A DNA stretch of 64,000 bases from Caldilinea sp. CFX5 (GCA_021405325.1 QWII01000027.1:40185-104184), one strand, 5' to 3'. Shown: positions 27,176-35,762, numbered from the stretch's first letter. Program-made: numbers and translations. The notes: generated by a model not told the origin, from the letters alone.

Positions 27176-28540
27176 TTATCGTCCCCAGAAATTGATCGGC
27201 TCGCTGGCCCACATAAAGAGCCAGGGCAGACAGAGCAGGACAATCACAGCCCAGGCCAGGTAAGCTTTAGCGCCCAAGGCAAAGGTTTCATACATGGCTT
27301 GTAACCAACGCTCTGCCCCACTGCGGAATTGGCGCGCTAGGAGTATCGTCAACAAGGCAATATTGAGAATATTCCAGCCGATGATCGTCACCCGGTTTGG
27401 CGTAAAGCCGTCGTTCCAGGTGCGATAGCCGATGGCGGTTAAGGCGTAGAGGCTGATTAGCACCGCCAGACCGGCCAGAGTCAACAAACCCCGGCGTAGC
27501 CAGCGTTCCTGCGGCGGCGCCAGGTGATGACCAGCCACCGGCGTGGCGCTGATCAGCAACCCAATGACGGCAAAGAGGAGGACATTGTAGACAATCAACA
27601 CTTCGCGCTGCTGAAAGGGCTGCCAAAAATTCACGGGGATCAACGCCACATAGACAACCAAGAAGAGCAGAACCAGCGGCAACATGAGCCGCATCAAGGT
27701 GGTGATGAGGCGACTAATGCCTTCTTGGAAATTCTGCCCCTGGGGCGTACAGGTGGGATCATAAGTTAAAGCGACTGCCAATACGGGAATCAAGCCACCA
27801 CCGCCGGCGATAAAGAGGCGCACCAACCACTCTTCGCCCATAATGCCCAGCGTTTCCAGCAAGCCAAAGCTGATGCCGGTAAAGAGACCGCCGGCCAACA
27901 CAAAGAGACCGCCGACGACAATGGCTTCAAAGGATTTGATCAGAAAGGCAAAGTGATCGCCCACTGTCGGCTTGGCCCACAAGACCCAAGCCCCAATGGC
28001 CACCCACGCCAATAAGGTCAGGTGGGGTACGGTCAGAATCAGATAGCTATCTTGATTACTCATCGCGCTGATTCTTGGCCCGACTATTGTTACATAAATC
28101 GCGCTGCCAGTTAGCAATGCACCTAAGAGTAACAGCCGGTAGAGATGACGCACGATTGGCGGTTGTTGAGTCATGCTGAGGAAAGCCATGATAAAGAGCG
28201 CACAGATCGGCGCTGCCGTAATCAGCAGTAGGGGGAAATTATTGTTGCCAAAGGTAAAACGCGCCAGGTCAGACAGCAGCCAGAAGATGGCGCCGCACAA
28301 CACGCTCAACCCGATAGCGACACCCCAATTCGGGCCGCTTTTCGCTTTGCCTTCCTCGGCGCTTGCCGTCAAGCGATAAAACCAGGCCTGCCAAAGGATC
28401 TGATCGGGGGTTTCGGTATGCAGTTGCTGGATCGCCTGGCTGAAGGCTGCGCTTTGCCCCGTGCGCCGGGCTTCCTGATAAAGGAGTTCCAGCTCCTGCG
28501 CGTTCTGGCCATAAGGCCGTAATGTTTCTAGATATGCCAT
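27176..28540 (-). CDS. Multi-pass membrane protein of unknown function
   Basis: 454 residues. A soluble helical N-terminus of about 70 residues (LELLYQEARRTGQSAAFSQAIQQL) is followed by about ten hydrophobic segments, beginning WGVAIGLSVLCGAIFWLL and ending LAWAVIVLLCLPWLFMW. No catalytic or transport motif was recognised. The ATG follows AAAGGCGAA. No close partner gene: its neighbours are convergent on one side and a repeat-rich gap of 247 bases on the other. Confidence 0.75.
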   Translation of the reverse strand: MAYLETLRPYGQNAQELELLYQEARRTGQSAAFSQAIQQLHTETPDQILWQAWFYRLTASAEEGKAKSGPNWGVAIGLSVLCGAIFWLLSDLARFTFGNNNFPLLLITAAPICALFIMAFLSMTQQPPIVRHLYRLLLLGALLTGSAIYVTIVGPRISAMSNQDSYLILTVPHLTLLAWVAIGAWVLWAKPTVGDHFAFLIKSFEAIVVGGLFVLAGGLFTGISFGLLETLGIMGEEWLVRLFIAGGGGLIPVLAVALTYDPTCTPQGQNFQEGISRLITTLMRLMLPLVLLFLVVYVALIPVNFWQPFQQREVLIVYNVLLFAVIGLLISATPVAGHHLAPPQERWLRRGLLTLAGLAVLISLYALTAIGYRTWNDGFTPNRVTIIGWNILNIALLTILLARQFRSGAERWLQAMYETFALGAKAYLAWAVIVLLCLPWLFMWASEPINFWGR

Positions 28541-28567
28541 TGCTTATTCGCCTTTCGTGGTTGGCCG

Positions 28568-28604
28568 GGTAGCAAGCAACGTGCAACCGCTTTTGCTTGC
28601 TACC
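28568..28604. repeat. 12-base inverted repeat upstream of the membrane-protein gene
   Basis: Perfect arms at 28568-28579 and 28593-28604, 28 bases before the ATG. A second pair of 10 bases lies at 28662-28671 and 28694-28703. Together they fill most of the gap that follows the DUF6295-like gene. Confidence 0.6.
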
Positions 28605-28736
28605 TGACATTGTCAATGAGATCAGCATAGGCGATCCATGCGGGGCAGACAAGCACCTAAGTGTCCTTGCTCACGCACTTGATCAACTATGTAAGCAAGG
28701 ACATCTGCCTGTGGTGTGTCTGTAACCGGGGAACGA

Positions 28737-28755
28737 GGCGAGTCACGGACTCGCC
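28737..28755. repeat. REP-like hairpin GGCGAGTC-ACG-GACTCGCC
   Basis: An 8-base-pair stem with the ACG triloop lies 32 bases after the stop of the DUF6295-like gene. It is another member of the GTC-ACG-GAC family with different but complementary outer bases. Confidence 0.75.
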
Positions 28756-28787
28756 GGGCGCGGGTATGTCTCCCTTGTGAGCGGGGG

Positions 28788-29084
28788 TTATGGGTTGGCG
28801 GAGACTTTGGACTGTTGCTCATCCAGCCAGCCGCCGGCTTCCGCTTCGGCCAGCACGGCCATAATGGTTTCGACCAATTTCTTGGCCGAATCGACGCTCA
28901 ACTCTACGGCTACACGTGCGCCCAGCCCCTGCGCTTCGTTGACAAAATCAATGTTCAGCGCATGATCCAGCGGCGCATTAAAGGGGTGATCATACGACAC
29001 ATTCGCCTGCTGCACCGGAAACCAGCCCGCCGTCCCCTTGCCGCTGCCTTCCATCGCCACTTGTTGCACAATCATCGTACACAT
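28788..29084 (-). CDS. DUF6295-like small protein
   Basis: 98 residues. The start MCTMIVQQVAMEGSGKGTAGW and the block VSYDHPFNAPLDHALNIDFVNE, then a C-terminal helix, fit what I recall as the DUF6295 family in Chloroflexota and Actinomycetota; I cannot confirm the number. GGAGGAG lies 7 bases before the ATG. It is 45 bases downstream of a dienelactone-hydrolase gene on the same strand and probably co-transcribed. Function unknown. Confidence 0.6.
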   Translation of the reverse strand: MCTMIVQQVAMEGSGKGTAGWFPVQQANVSYDHPFNAPLDHALNIDFVNEAQGLGARVAVELSVDSAKKLVETIMAVLAEAEAGGWLDEQQSKVSANP

Positions 29085-29129
29085 ACAAGCTCTCCTCCAT
29101 TAATAAAAACATGCGGCTTGAGAAGGCCC

Positions 29130-29891
29130 CTATGCCGTATGGAGATATTTTTCCAAAAAGACAAAGATCTTCTTCCAGCCATCGACCGCCTGTTCCTGAC
29201 GGTAGGCCGAACGGTCATAATAGAAGAAACCGTGGCCGGCGTTGGCGTACATGTGGAATTCGTAATTTTTGCCATGCTTTTTGAGTGCTTCTTCGTGTTG
29301 GGCGACCTGTTCCGGCGTGGGGCTGCGATCTTCCGCCCCGAAGAGGCCCAGGATGGGACAGGACAAATCCTTGGTGTAATCAATCGGTGCGACCGGCGCT
29401 TTCGGCGTCAAATCCTCCTGGCTCATGACAATGCGCCCACCCCAGCAATCGACGATGGCGTCAAAGCCCGGCGCCCGACAGGCGGCCAGATAGGCATGGC
29501 GACCACCGGAGCAGGTGCCGAAGATCCCCACTTTGCCGCTGACATAGGGCAGCGTGCGTAGATAATCTCTTGCGCCGGCGAGATCAGCCACCACCTGGTC
29601 ATCCGGCACGCCTTTGTCGGCGCGTACTTTGGCCGCCACATCTTCCGGCGTGCCATGCCCGGCGCGGAAGTAAAGATTGGGCGAGATGGTGACATAGCCG
29701 TGATGGGCGAACTTGCGCGTCGCCTCACGATACCACTCATCCCAACCGGGCATGTGGTGGACTAAAACCATGGCCGGGAAGGGGCCAGATCCCAACGGAC
29801 GGGCCATATAGGCGTTGATCAGATCGCCATTGGCGCCAGGGTGCGTGACTGTTTCGGCTAACATTCCTTCATACATGTCGGTTTGATACAT
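29130..29891 (-). CDS. Dienelactone hydrolase family protein
   Basis: Alpha/beta hydrolase, 253 residues. The nucleophile elbow is GTCSGG with Cys127, as in dienelactone hydrolase rather than a Ser esterase. The Asp is in FGAEDRSP and the His in ANAGHGFFYYDR. Oxyanion region VLVHHMPGWDEW. AGGAGG lies 7 bases before the ATG. Family members open lactone rings in aromatic catabolism or act on small esters; no aromatic pathway is next to it. The DUF6295-like gene follows on the same strand. Confidence 0.9.
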   Translation of the reverse strand: MYQTDMYEGMLAETVTHPGANGDLINAYMARPLGSGPFPAMVLVHHMPGWDEWYREATRKFAHHGYVTISPNLYFRAGHGTPEDVAAKVRADKGVPDDQVVADLAGARDYLRTLPYVSGKVGIFGTCSGGRHAYLAACRAPGFDAIVDCWGGRIVMSQEDLTPKAPVAPIDYTKDLSCPILGLFGAEDRSPTPEQVAQHEEALKKHGKNYEFHMYANAGHGFFYYDRSAYRQEQAVDGWKKIFVFLEKYLHTA

Positions 29892-30022
29892 GCGACTTCC
29901 TCCTTGTGCTCTGTTGTGTGGATGGACAGGGGTGGACGCAGGCGGAATTGCCTTTCTTCATGCGCCGGTGGTTTCACTAGCGATATTATAACCCAGAATA
30001 AAGGGGGGCAAAAGTAATGTAG

Positions 30023-30913
30023 CTATGCACTTTTCCGTTCCGCTAACGTCGTCACCGCAATCCCGACCAGCAGCACGGCGCCGCCAATCAATTGAAGCGA
30101 TTGTAAAGGCTGCTGAAAGATGATCAGCGCCAACAGCGCCGACCCAATCGGCTCGCCCAAAATCGCCACTGTCACCACCGTTGCCGAAAGATATTTGATC
30201 GCCCAGTTAAAGGCCGTGTGACCCAACAACTGCGGCCCCACCGCTAAGCCCAATAACAACCAATAGGCCGCCGTCGGCAACCCCAGCAGCGATTGCCCGG
30301 TCAATGGCAAGGTAAGCAAGAGGATGATCGCTGCCGCACTGTAGACTGTCCAGATATAGGGCAAGATCGAGAGTCGTGCCCGCAAGTGGCGGCCCACGAG
30401 GAAATAGCCTGACACACTCATTGCCCCCAGCAGCGCTAACAGGTCGCCCAGGAGCGGGTTGGAGCCGCCGCCGGCGTTGCTGTCACTAAAGCCGATCAGC
30501 ACCGAACCAATTACCGTCAACAACACTCCCAGCCAGACCCCTGCCGCCAACCGCTCACGCAAAATCAACCACGACGCCAGCGCCACAAAGACCGGGTTGG
30601 TCGCCACCAGCGCCGTCGAGGAGGCCACCGATGTGTAGGCCAGCGAGCTAATCCAGACCGCAAAGTGAATCGCCAGCCCAAGCCCGGCGGCCAACGCCCA
30701 CAGCCATTCCCGCCTGCTCATCTGCCGGATTTCCGGCCCCGCCTGCTGCCAGGCCAATGGTGTCAGGATCAACGCGGCAAAGGTCAACCGCCCCGCCGCG
30801 ACGGTGAGCGGCGGCACGCCCAGTTCCATCGCCCCTTTACTCAATACCGCTGCGGCGGCGACAATGAGGACGCCGAACAATAACACCAGATAAGGTAACG
30901 CTGACCGTTGCAC
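30023..30913 (-). CDS. EamA/DMT family transporter
   Basis: Ten-span drug/metabolite-type exporter, 296 residues after choosing the GTG at 30913, which has AAGGA at the right distance. The open frame continues 65 residues upstream, but that part crosses the palindrome at 30963-31029. Two EamA repeats are visible: first LVLLFGVLIVAAAAVLSKGAMELGVPP, second LGDLLALLGAMSVSGYFLVGRHL. The closing segment AILGEPIGSALLALIIFQQ is typical. Substrate unknown. Confidence 0.88.
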   Translation of the reverse strand: MQRSALPYLVLLFGVLIVAAAAVLSKGAMELGVPPLTVAAGRLTFAALILTPLAWQQAGPEIRQMSRREWLWALAAGLGLAIHFAVWISSLAYTSVASSTALVATNPVFVALASWLILRERLAAGVWLGVLLTVIGSVLIGFSDSNAGGGSNPLLGDLLALLGAMSVSGYFLVGRHLRARLSILPYIWTVYSAAAIILLLTLPLTGQSLLGLPTAAYWLLLGLAVGPQLLGHTAFNWAIKYLSATVVTVAILGEPIGSALLALIIFQQPLQSLQLIGGAVLLVGIAVTTLAERKSA

Positions 30914-30962
30914 GCCGTTGTCCTTCGTTGTGGTCGAATGTGATGGATGGTTGGTAAATTGC

Positions 30963-31029
30963 GTGCTGCGTGCTACACGATTCGTCGCCTTCGACAGGCT
31001 CAGGCGACGAATCGTGTAGCACGCAGCAC
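30963..31029. repeat. 27-base perfect inverted repeat with TTCGACAGGCTCA loop
   Basis: Arms 30963-30989 and 31003-31029 match perfectly. The loop TTCGACAGGCTCA nearly repeats the TTCGACAAGCTCA found in the palindrome at 56225. It begins 5 bases after the lipoprotein stop on the minus strand and lies upstream of the EamA gene. Confidence 0.85.
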
Positions 31030-31034
31030 ATAGC

Positions 31035-31427
31035 CTACCGCGTCGGCACCGCTCGCAGTGACTCACCCAGATAGACCGTATATTGGGGATCGCTCTCGGT
31101 GCGCGCACAAGGGTTGAGCGAATCCAGCACCCCGGCGGCGCGATACTCGATCAGCACTTCACCATTATGTTCACGGATGAGGCTGCGCGCCAGATCGGCT
31201 TGTTCGCCGCTGGTGAAACAGTAGCCTTCACGGTCACTGTGGGTCACCCAAACCATCACGGCGCCCATGCCGCGCTCCTCTACTGAAAAAATGGTATCGC
31301 GCATGACGCCGGCGCGGGTAAACGTTGGCCGAATCCGCTCCGTCGGACAGGCGGTGAGGAGGAGGGTTGTCGCGATGAACAGGAGCGCTACGACAAGGGA
31401 AACGCAGTAGCGTTGGTTGGTAAGCAT
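31035..31427 (-). CDS. Hypothetical lipoprotein
   Basis: 130 residues. The signal has a hydrophobic stretch VVALLFIATTLLLTAC with a lipobox Cys at about residue 27. The mature part has three Cys and reads GMGAVMVWVTHSDREGYCF, with no recognised domain. It is upstream of the EamA gene, on the same strand, separated by a strong hairpin. Function unknown. Confidence 0.65.
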   Translation of the reverse strand: MLTNQRYCVSLVVALLFIATTLLLTACPTERIRPTFTRAGVMRDTIFSVEERGMGAVMVWVTHSDREGYCFTSGEQADLARSLIREHNGEVLIEYRAAGVLDSLNPCARTESDPQYTVYLGESLRAVPTR

Positions 31428-31474
31428 TCTCTTCTATCCTTTCCTGGATTGCCGCCAGGCGTATGACATAAACA

Positions 31475-31581
31475 GACCGTCAGGCATAAGGGATGCCTAA
31501 CGGTCTCGCGGGCGCAGGTGCGCAGGACAGGCCAGGAAGCAGTGATCAACCTACCTGCTGGACTGGACTGCGCACCTGCGC
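31475..31581. repeat. Two successive hairpins upstream of the lipoprotein gene
   Basis: The first has 14-base arms with one mismatch (31475-31488 and 31494-31507). The second has perfect 14-base arms (31513-31526 and 31568-31581). With the REP pair at 31631 they occupy most of the 264-base gap after the MFS gene. Confidence 0.65.
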
Positions 31582-31630
31582 ATAGATCTCTACGTTACAG
31601 CGGTGACAATGTCGCGTAAACGCCCAATCC

Positions 31631-31689
31631 CGCGCCTAGCCAGTCCGTGACTGGTGATGGAGTCGCCAGTCACGGACTGGCTAGGCGCG
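31631..31689. repeat. Inverted pair of REP-like units, copy 1
   Basis: Perfect 24-base arms (31631-31654 and 31666-31689) with an 11-base loop. Each arm holds the unit GCCAGTC-ACG-GACTGGC in opposite orientation, so the whole is a BIME-like pair. The same core pair is at 53826 with different flanks. It abuts the stop of the MFS gene. Confidence 0.85.
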
Positions 31690-31691
31690 CT

Positions 31692-32882
31692 TTATGAGGT
31701 CGCCTCTGTCGCGGTGACCGCCGGCGGCTGACGCACCTCGCTGCGCCCAAGATAGAGCGCAATGAAAACCAGCGGCAGCACCAAGAGATAGTTCACGCCC
31801 AGCGCCGCCTGAAAACTCCAGCGGTCGGCAATGATACCCGTCCACAGCGGCGGGGCCATCGACCCTAGCGTCATCGCAATGCTCAGGGTGCCGGTGACGG
31901 TGCCGGTCTGCTCCGGGTAGAGGCGGGAGGCATACGCCAGGGCTGTGGGAAAGAGGCCGGAAAGGCTCAACCCGGTCAGAAAGACGCCGACCGCCACCAC
32001 CAGCGGGCTGCCCAAGACAACCAAGGGATAGGTTAGGGTAATCCCCCAGGCCAACACCAGGAAGATGGTGGCATAGCCCAGTTTTTCCGCATAAGCTGCG
32101 CAAAGGAAGCGCCCGATGGTTAAGGCGACGTAGAAGACCGAAATCAGCGAAACCGAGAGCAAGGTCGAGAGGCCGGCGGCCCGTTGCATAAAGAGGGCCA
32201 CCCAGCCCAACAGGCTCCACGCCACCCCGTTATAGGTAAAGGCGATCACAAAGAGCGCCAGGAATGGACCCTGACGCAGCATGGTCAAATCCAGTTTGCG
32301 CTTCTGGGCATTCTCCGTTTCCGGCGCCGCCTTGCGATAGGAGAGCCAGACCACCAGCCCATAGAGCAACCAAATGACGGCAACTCCTGTCAAGGCCCAA
32401 CGCCACTGAAGTCCCCGCTCTAAAAAATAGCCGATGACCAGCGGTGAAATCGCCGCGCCAATGCCATAGACGCCGTGCAAGGTATTGAGCGCCCGTCCCC
32501 GCGCCTCCCGATTGGCGTCGGCGATCATGGCGTTGATTCCGGTCGAGAGCGCGGCTTGCGCCGCGCTAACTAAGACAAAGGCAATGACAAAGAGCGGCCA
32601 GATCTTCACGACGGCGGCTAGCGTCAGCGCCGCCGCCAGGAGCAAGGCCGCAATCCAGACCAGTCGTCGCCGCCCCACCAGATCGGAGCCAACCCCGGAG
32701 AGAAAGTTACCCAGGAAGCTGCCGACTTCCCGCGCCGGAAAGATCAACCCGATCACCGCCAGGGTAATGCCGGTGGCGGCAAACTCATTCGTAATCGACG
32801 GCATCACCGACGGCATGAGAATCACGGCCGTACCGATAAAGAGATAGCCAACGAGACCCAAGTAGGTTTGATAGCGATTCAA
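31692..32882 (-). CDS. MFS transporter
   Basis: Twelve-span major facilitator, 396 residues from the TTG at 32882. GAGGAAAGG stands 7 bases upstream, and the longer frame would run into a perfect hairpin. Features include LGLVGYLFIGTAVILMPSVMPSI, the loop FLGNFLSGVGSDLVGRRRLV between spans 2 and 3, and NTLHGVYGIGAAISPLVIG. It lies downstream of the marR gene on the same strand. The group includes sugar and drug transporters; substrate unknown. Link to the divergent monooxygenase is plausible. Confidence 0.85.
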   Translation of the reverse strand: MNRYQTYLGLVGYLFIGTAVILMPSVMPSITNEFAATGITLAVIGLIFPAREVGSFLGNFLSGVGSDLVGRRRLVWIAALLLAAALTLAAVVKIWPLFVIAFVLVSAAQAALSTGINAMIADANREARGRALNTLHGVYGIGAAISPLVIGYFLERGLQWRWALTGVAVIWLLYGLVVWLSYRKAAPETENAQKRKLDLTMLRQGPFLALFVIAFTYNGVAWSLLGWVALFMQRAAGLSTLLSVSLISVFYVALTIGRFLCAAYAEKLGYATIFLVLAWGITLTYPLVVLGSPLVVAVGVFLTGLSLSGLFPTALAYASRLYPEQTGTVTGTLSIAMTLGSMAPPLWTGIIADRWSFQAALGVNYLLVLPLVFIALYLGRSEVRQPPAVTATEATS

Positions 32883-32908
32883 GGTGCGCCTTTCCTCATC
32901 AACTTTTA

Positions 32909-32973
32909 CCCCGAAGACGCGAAGCACACGAAGACGCTTGGCGTGATCCTTCGTGTGCTTCGCGTCTTCGGGG
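32909..32973. repeat. 25-base perfect inverted repeat upstream of the MFS gene
   Basis: Arms 32909-32933 and 32949-32973 with a 15-base loop, 27 bases before the TTG start. The sequence, rich in GAAGACGCGAAGC, has the look of common bacterial intergenic repeats. It lies in the presumed leader of the MFS gene. Confidence 0.8.
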
Positions 32974-33023
32974 CAAATTTTCTAGCTGCTTTTGTCAGCC
33001 TGTTTTTTCGTAATTATTCAGCC

Positions 33024-33082
33024 AGAAACCAGGTTTTTCACCTATAACGCAAAGGTACATGCCAAAGAAAAACCTGGTTTCT
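33024..33082. repeat. 16-base inverted repeat after the marR gene
   Basis: Arms 33024-33039 and 33067-33082, perfect, 5 bases beyond the MarR stop codon. No T-run follows in the direction of transcription. Confidence 0.7.
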
Positions 33083-33086
33083 TCAC

Positions 33087-33578
33087 CTAGCCTGAATAGA
33101 TACGTTTTTTCTTTGCTTTGGTATTTCTCAGGTTCACAGCCTGTTCTTCGTACAACTCGGTTGCGGCGGTGAGGTAATCCAGAATGGTTTCCAGTTGCTC
33201 ATCGGTATAGCGCGCCAGGAGTTGAGCCGAGGCGGCTAGAAAATCGCCAAATAGCACCGCCCCTTCAGGGAGGCGATCCGGGACTGGTTCTAACAGCACC
33301 TTCCGCCGGTCGTGCGGATCGGCGACGCGTCGGATGAATCTTGCCTTCTCCAGGCGATCCAATACGGCGGTGATGGTGCCGGTGGTCAGCCCCGTCACCT
33401 CAGCCAGTTGACCGGCGGTCATCGACCCGCGTTGGATAATCACATCGGCGCACTTGTGGTCGGTGGGGTTCAACCCCATCCGCTCGGCAATGGCGTGGTG
33501 AAAGAGAACTGTGGCGGTCGAATGTTTCCGCCCCATGTCGGCTAACTTTGCAAGAATTTCGTTGCGACCCCTTGACAT
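33087..33578 (-). CDS. MarR family transcriptional regulator
   Basis: 163 residues, the usual size. The winged helix-turn-helix is clear: TAGQLAEVTGLTTGTITAVLDRLEKARFIRRVADPHDRRKVLLEPV. Flanking helices form the dimer interface. The gene is divergent from the flavin monooxygenase and upstream of the MFS gene. A strong palindrome set between the two divergent genes (33601-33645) is its likely binding site, so it probably represses its own gene and the monooxygenase until a small ligand binds. Confidence 0.93.
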   Translation of the reverse strand: MSRGRNEILAKLADMGRKHSTATVLFHHAIAERMGLNPTDHKCADVIIQRGSMTAGQLAEVTGLTTGTITAVLDRLEKARFIRRVADPHDRRKVLLEPVPDRLPEGAVLFGDFLAASAQLLARYTDEQLETILDYLTAATELYEEQAVNLRNTKAKKKRIYSG

Positions 33579-33600
33579 AGGCTTGACTTTATGGTACAGT

Positions 33601-33645
33601 TCAATTATCTCGAAAATCGAGATAATTGAAAATCAAGATAATTGA
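33601..33645. promoter_or_regulatory. MarR operator with three half-sites
   Basis: The 13-base half-site TCGAGATAATTGA occurs inverted at 33601-33613, direct at 33617-33629 and again, with one change, at 33633-33645. Each neighbour is separated by AAA, giving a regular 16-base step. The third half-site overlaps the -35 box of the monooxygenase promoter. Confidence 0.85.
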
Positions 33646-33670
33646 ACGCTAGATAATACAGTGATGTTAT
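33642..33670 (+). promoter_or_regulatory. Promoter of the flavin monooxygenase gene
   Basis: TTGAAC (33642-33647), 17 bases, then TGTTAT (33665-33670). The -35 box overlaps the third MarR half-site, consistent with repression. An AAGGAG ribosome site lies 8 bases before the ATG. Confidence 0.55.
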
Positions 33671-33736
33671 GACTTTGTTGTCAATCATGATACCAAAGAC
33701 AACCAGTCATGCGCTAACTTCGAAGGAGCAATTCAG

Positions 33737-34930
33737 ATGAGCCAACGCAAAGCGATCATCATTGGTGGCGGCATTGCCGGCCCCGTGGCTGCCCTCTTTT
33801 TGCAACGCGCCGGCATTGCGGCAGAGATCTACGAGGCGCGCAGTGAAGCGGCCACCTATGCCGGCTGGTTTCTCAACCTGGCCGGGAACGGTATCGCCGT
33901 CCTTAACACTCTGGGCATTGCCACAGCGATTAGTGCGGCAGGCTCGCCGGCGCCCCGCATGATCATGGCGAACAGCCAAGGCAAACCGCTTGGCGAAGTG
34001 CGCAATGGCGCCCGAGAAGGCTTGACCGAGAGCGTCCTCATCCGCCGCAGCGCGTTACAACGGGGGTTGTATGAAGCGGTAGTTGCGGCCGGGATTCCCT
34101 TTCACTTTAACCGAAAGCTGGCGAAGCTGGCGGCGCCCAACGGCCAAGGGGTTGTTGCCAGCTTTGATGACGGCACAACGGCTGCCGGTGATTTCCTGAT
34201 CGGTGCAGATGGCGTTCACTCGCAAGTGCGCCAACTGCTCAACCCGGCTGCACCCAAACCGACCTACACCGGCCTCATCAGCACCGGCGGCTTTACCAGC
34301 GGACTGGAGCTGCCGCCGACGCCCAAGACTCAGTACTTTCTCTTTGGCAAGCGCGCCTTTTTCGGCTACCATGTGCGGTCGGACGGCGAAATCTACTGGT
34401 TTAACAACTTCGGGCAACCCCAGGAGCCAGGGCGCAGCGAACTGAGCACGCTTGCTAGCGACGCGTGGCAAGAACGCTTGCTGGCCATGCACAGTGAGGA
34501 CGCTCCCCTGATTCAAGCAATCATCCGGTCAACTACCAGCGGCATTGGCGCCTACCCGATTTACGACATCCCGCCCCAGCCCGTCTGGCATCGGGGACCG
34601 GTTGTGCTGCTTGGCGACGCCGTTCATGCCATCTCACCTAGCTCCGGGCAAGGCGCTTCGTTGGCGATGGAGGACGCCGCGCTGCTGGCGAAGTGCTTGC
34701 GCGACCTACCAGAACTGGAATGCGCTTTTGCCACCTATGCCCAGTTGCGCCGCCAACGGGTAGAGCGTATGGTCACCTGGGCGCGCAAACTGGGTAGCGC
34801 CAAAGTGATCACCAACCCCTTCTTCGTCTGGTTGCGCGACACGATGATGCCCTTCTTCTTAAAATTTGCCGCCAGTCCGGCCGCGCTTGATTGGATCTAT
34901 AGCTACGACGTGGTGTGGGACAAAAAGTGA
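33737..34930 (+). CDS. FAD-dependent monooxygenase (PHBH-fold, TetX-like group)
   Basis: Class A flavoprotein hydroxylase, 397 residues. The N-terminal GxGxxG region reads GGGIAGPVAALFLQRAG. The GADGVHSQVRQ motif (DG motif) is in the middle, and the GD motif LLGDAVHAISPSSGQGASLAMEDA is near residue 293. These features fit enzymes such as TetX, RebC or salicylate-type hydroxylases. It is controlled by the divergent MarR gene. In this setting an antibiotic- or aromatic-inactivating role is possible but unproven. Confidence 0.9.
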   Translation: MSQRKAIIIGGGIAGPVAALFLQRAGIAAEIYEARSEAATYAGWFLNLAGNGIAVLNTLGIATAISAAGSPAPRMIMANSQGKPLGEVRNGAREGLTESVLIRRSALQRGLYEAVVAAGIPFHFNRKLAKLAAPNGQGVVASFDDGTTAAGDFLIGADGVHSQVRQLLNPAAPKPTYTGLISTGGFTSGLELPPTPKTQYFLFGKRAFFGYHVRSDGEIYWFNNFGQPQEPGRSELSTLASDAWQERLLAMHSEDAPLIQAIIRSTTSGIGAYPIYDIPPQPVWHRGPVVLLGDAVHAISPSSGQGASLAMEDAALLAKCLRDLPELECAFATYAQLRRQRVERMVTWARKLGSAKVITNPFFVWLRDTMMPFFLKFAASPAALDWIYSYDVVWDKK

Positions 34931-35031
34931 TAGGGCGTGCGCCGCGGTGGGAGAAGCCGTTGTCCAGCGCGGGCCGAGTTCTTTCCTATCCGTGTTAACT
35001 TATCCATTGGCAGCGAAGCTTTTTTGGCTTG

Positions 35032-35601
35032 TTACATCTTTTGTACAATGTCGCCAACGCGGATGACGCCCGGTTGCACCACTTTGGCATTGAGGCCACG
35101 CAGACGTAGCGGTTTGCCCACCGGCGAATTGACAAATTGCATAGCGTCCAACCCAAAGCGGGCGACAAACTTCTTGCAGCCCGTATGGGGCACCGGCGTC
35201 ACTTCGATGATCGCCGTGCCGAGAGCCAGCCTTGTCCCCGGCGGCAAATTTTCGACACTGATATCCATGTCGATAAAAAGTTGGTCGCCGGCCAGTTGCC
35301 AGCGCTCTTTGTCCTGGGCGATCAGGGCAATGGCGCGCGAACTCATAATGTTGAGTTGCATCTCCGGGTGCGCCTGACCATCGGCGGTCATCGAGCTGCC
35401 GCGCGTGCGCCAGTTGTCGCCGACCAGCCCTTCGACGAGATCCAGATGGCCTTCGGTCAAAATGTCACGGTCGCCGCTCTGGGGCCGGCGCACAATCAGG
35501 TCGATCACGCCGTTATCTTTGGGCGCCTGCCGAATGGCTTCGACGCCGGCTTCCAATTCGGCGGTTGTCAAATGTTTCACTGCGGTCATTACGGTCATCA
35601 T
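35032..35601 (-). CDS. MOSC domain-containing protein
   Basis: 189 residues. MOSC-type motifs are RGSSMTADGQAHPEMQLNIMSSRAIALIA near the middle and TGCKKFVARFGLDAMQFVNS, followed by the closing LRLRGLNAKVVQPGVIRVGDIVQ. The Cys in HTGCKKF corresponds to the family sulfur-carrying position. The N-terminus carries an extra MTAVKHLTTAELEAGVEAIRQ segment seen in YiiM-like relatives. The family uses molybdenum cofactor or sulfide chemistry. GAGGTGA precedes the ATG. Single gene with no related neighbours. Confidence 0.88.
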   Translation of the reverse strand: MMTVMTAVKHLTTAELEAGVEAIRQAPKDNGVIDLIVRRPQSGDRDILTEGHLDLVEGLVGDNWRTRGSSMTADGQAHPEMQLNIMSSRAIALIAQDKERWQLAGDQLFIDMDISVENLPPGTRLALGTAIIEVTPVPHTGCKKFVARFGLDAMQFVNSPVGKPLRLRGLNAKVVQPGVIRVGDIVQKM

Positions 35602-35762
35602 TCACCTCGTTATTGATTGCAAGGCCGGGGGTTATGAAGGTTACGAAAATAAAGCGGTAACTGTAGGTCATTGCCGCCGGCGTGACAAGTTCCAAGGATT
35701 ACCGAAACCATTCGCTACCCTTCATCAACCCCGGCTACCGTCAGTCGTTGCTACGCGACTGG

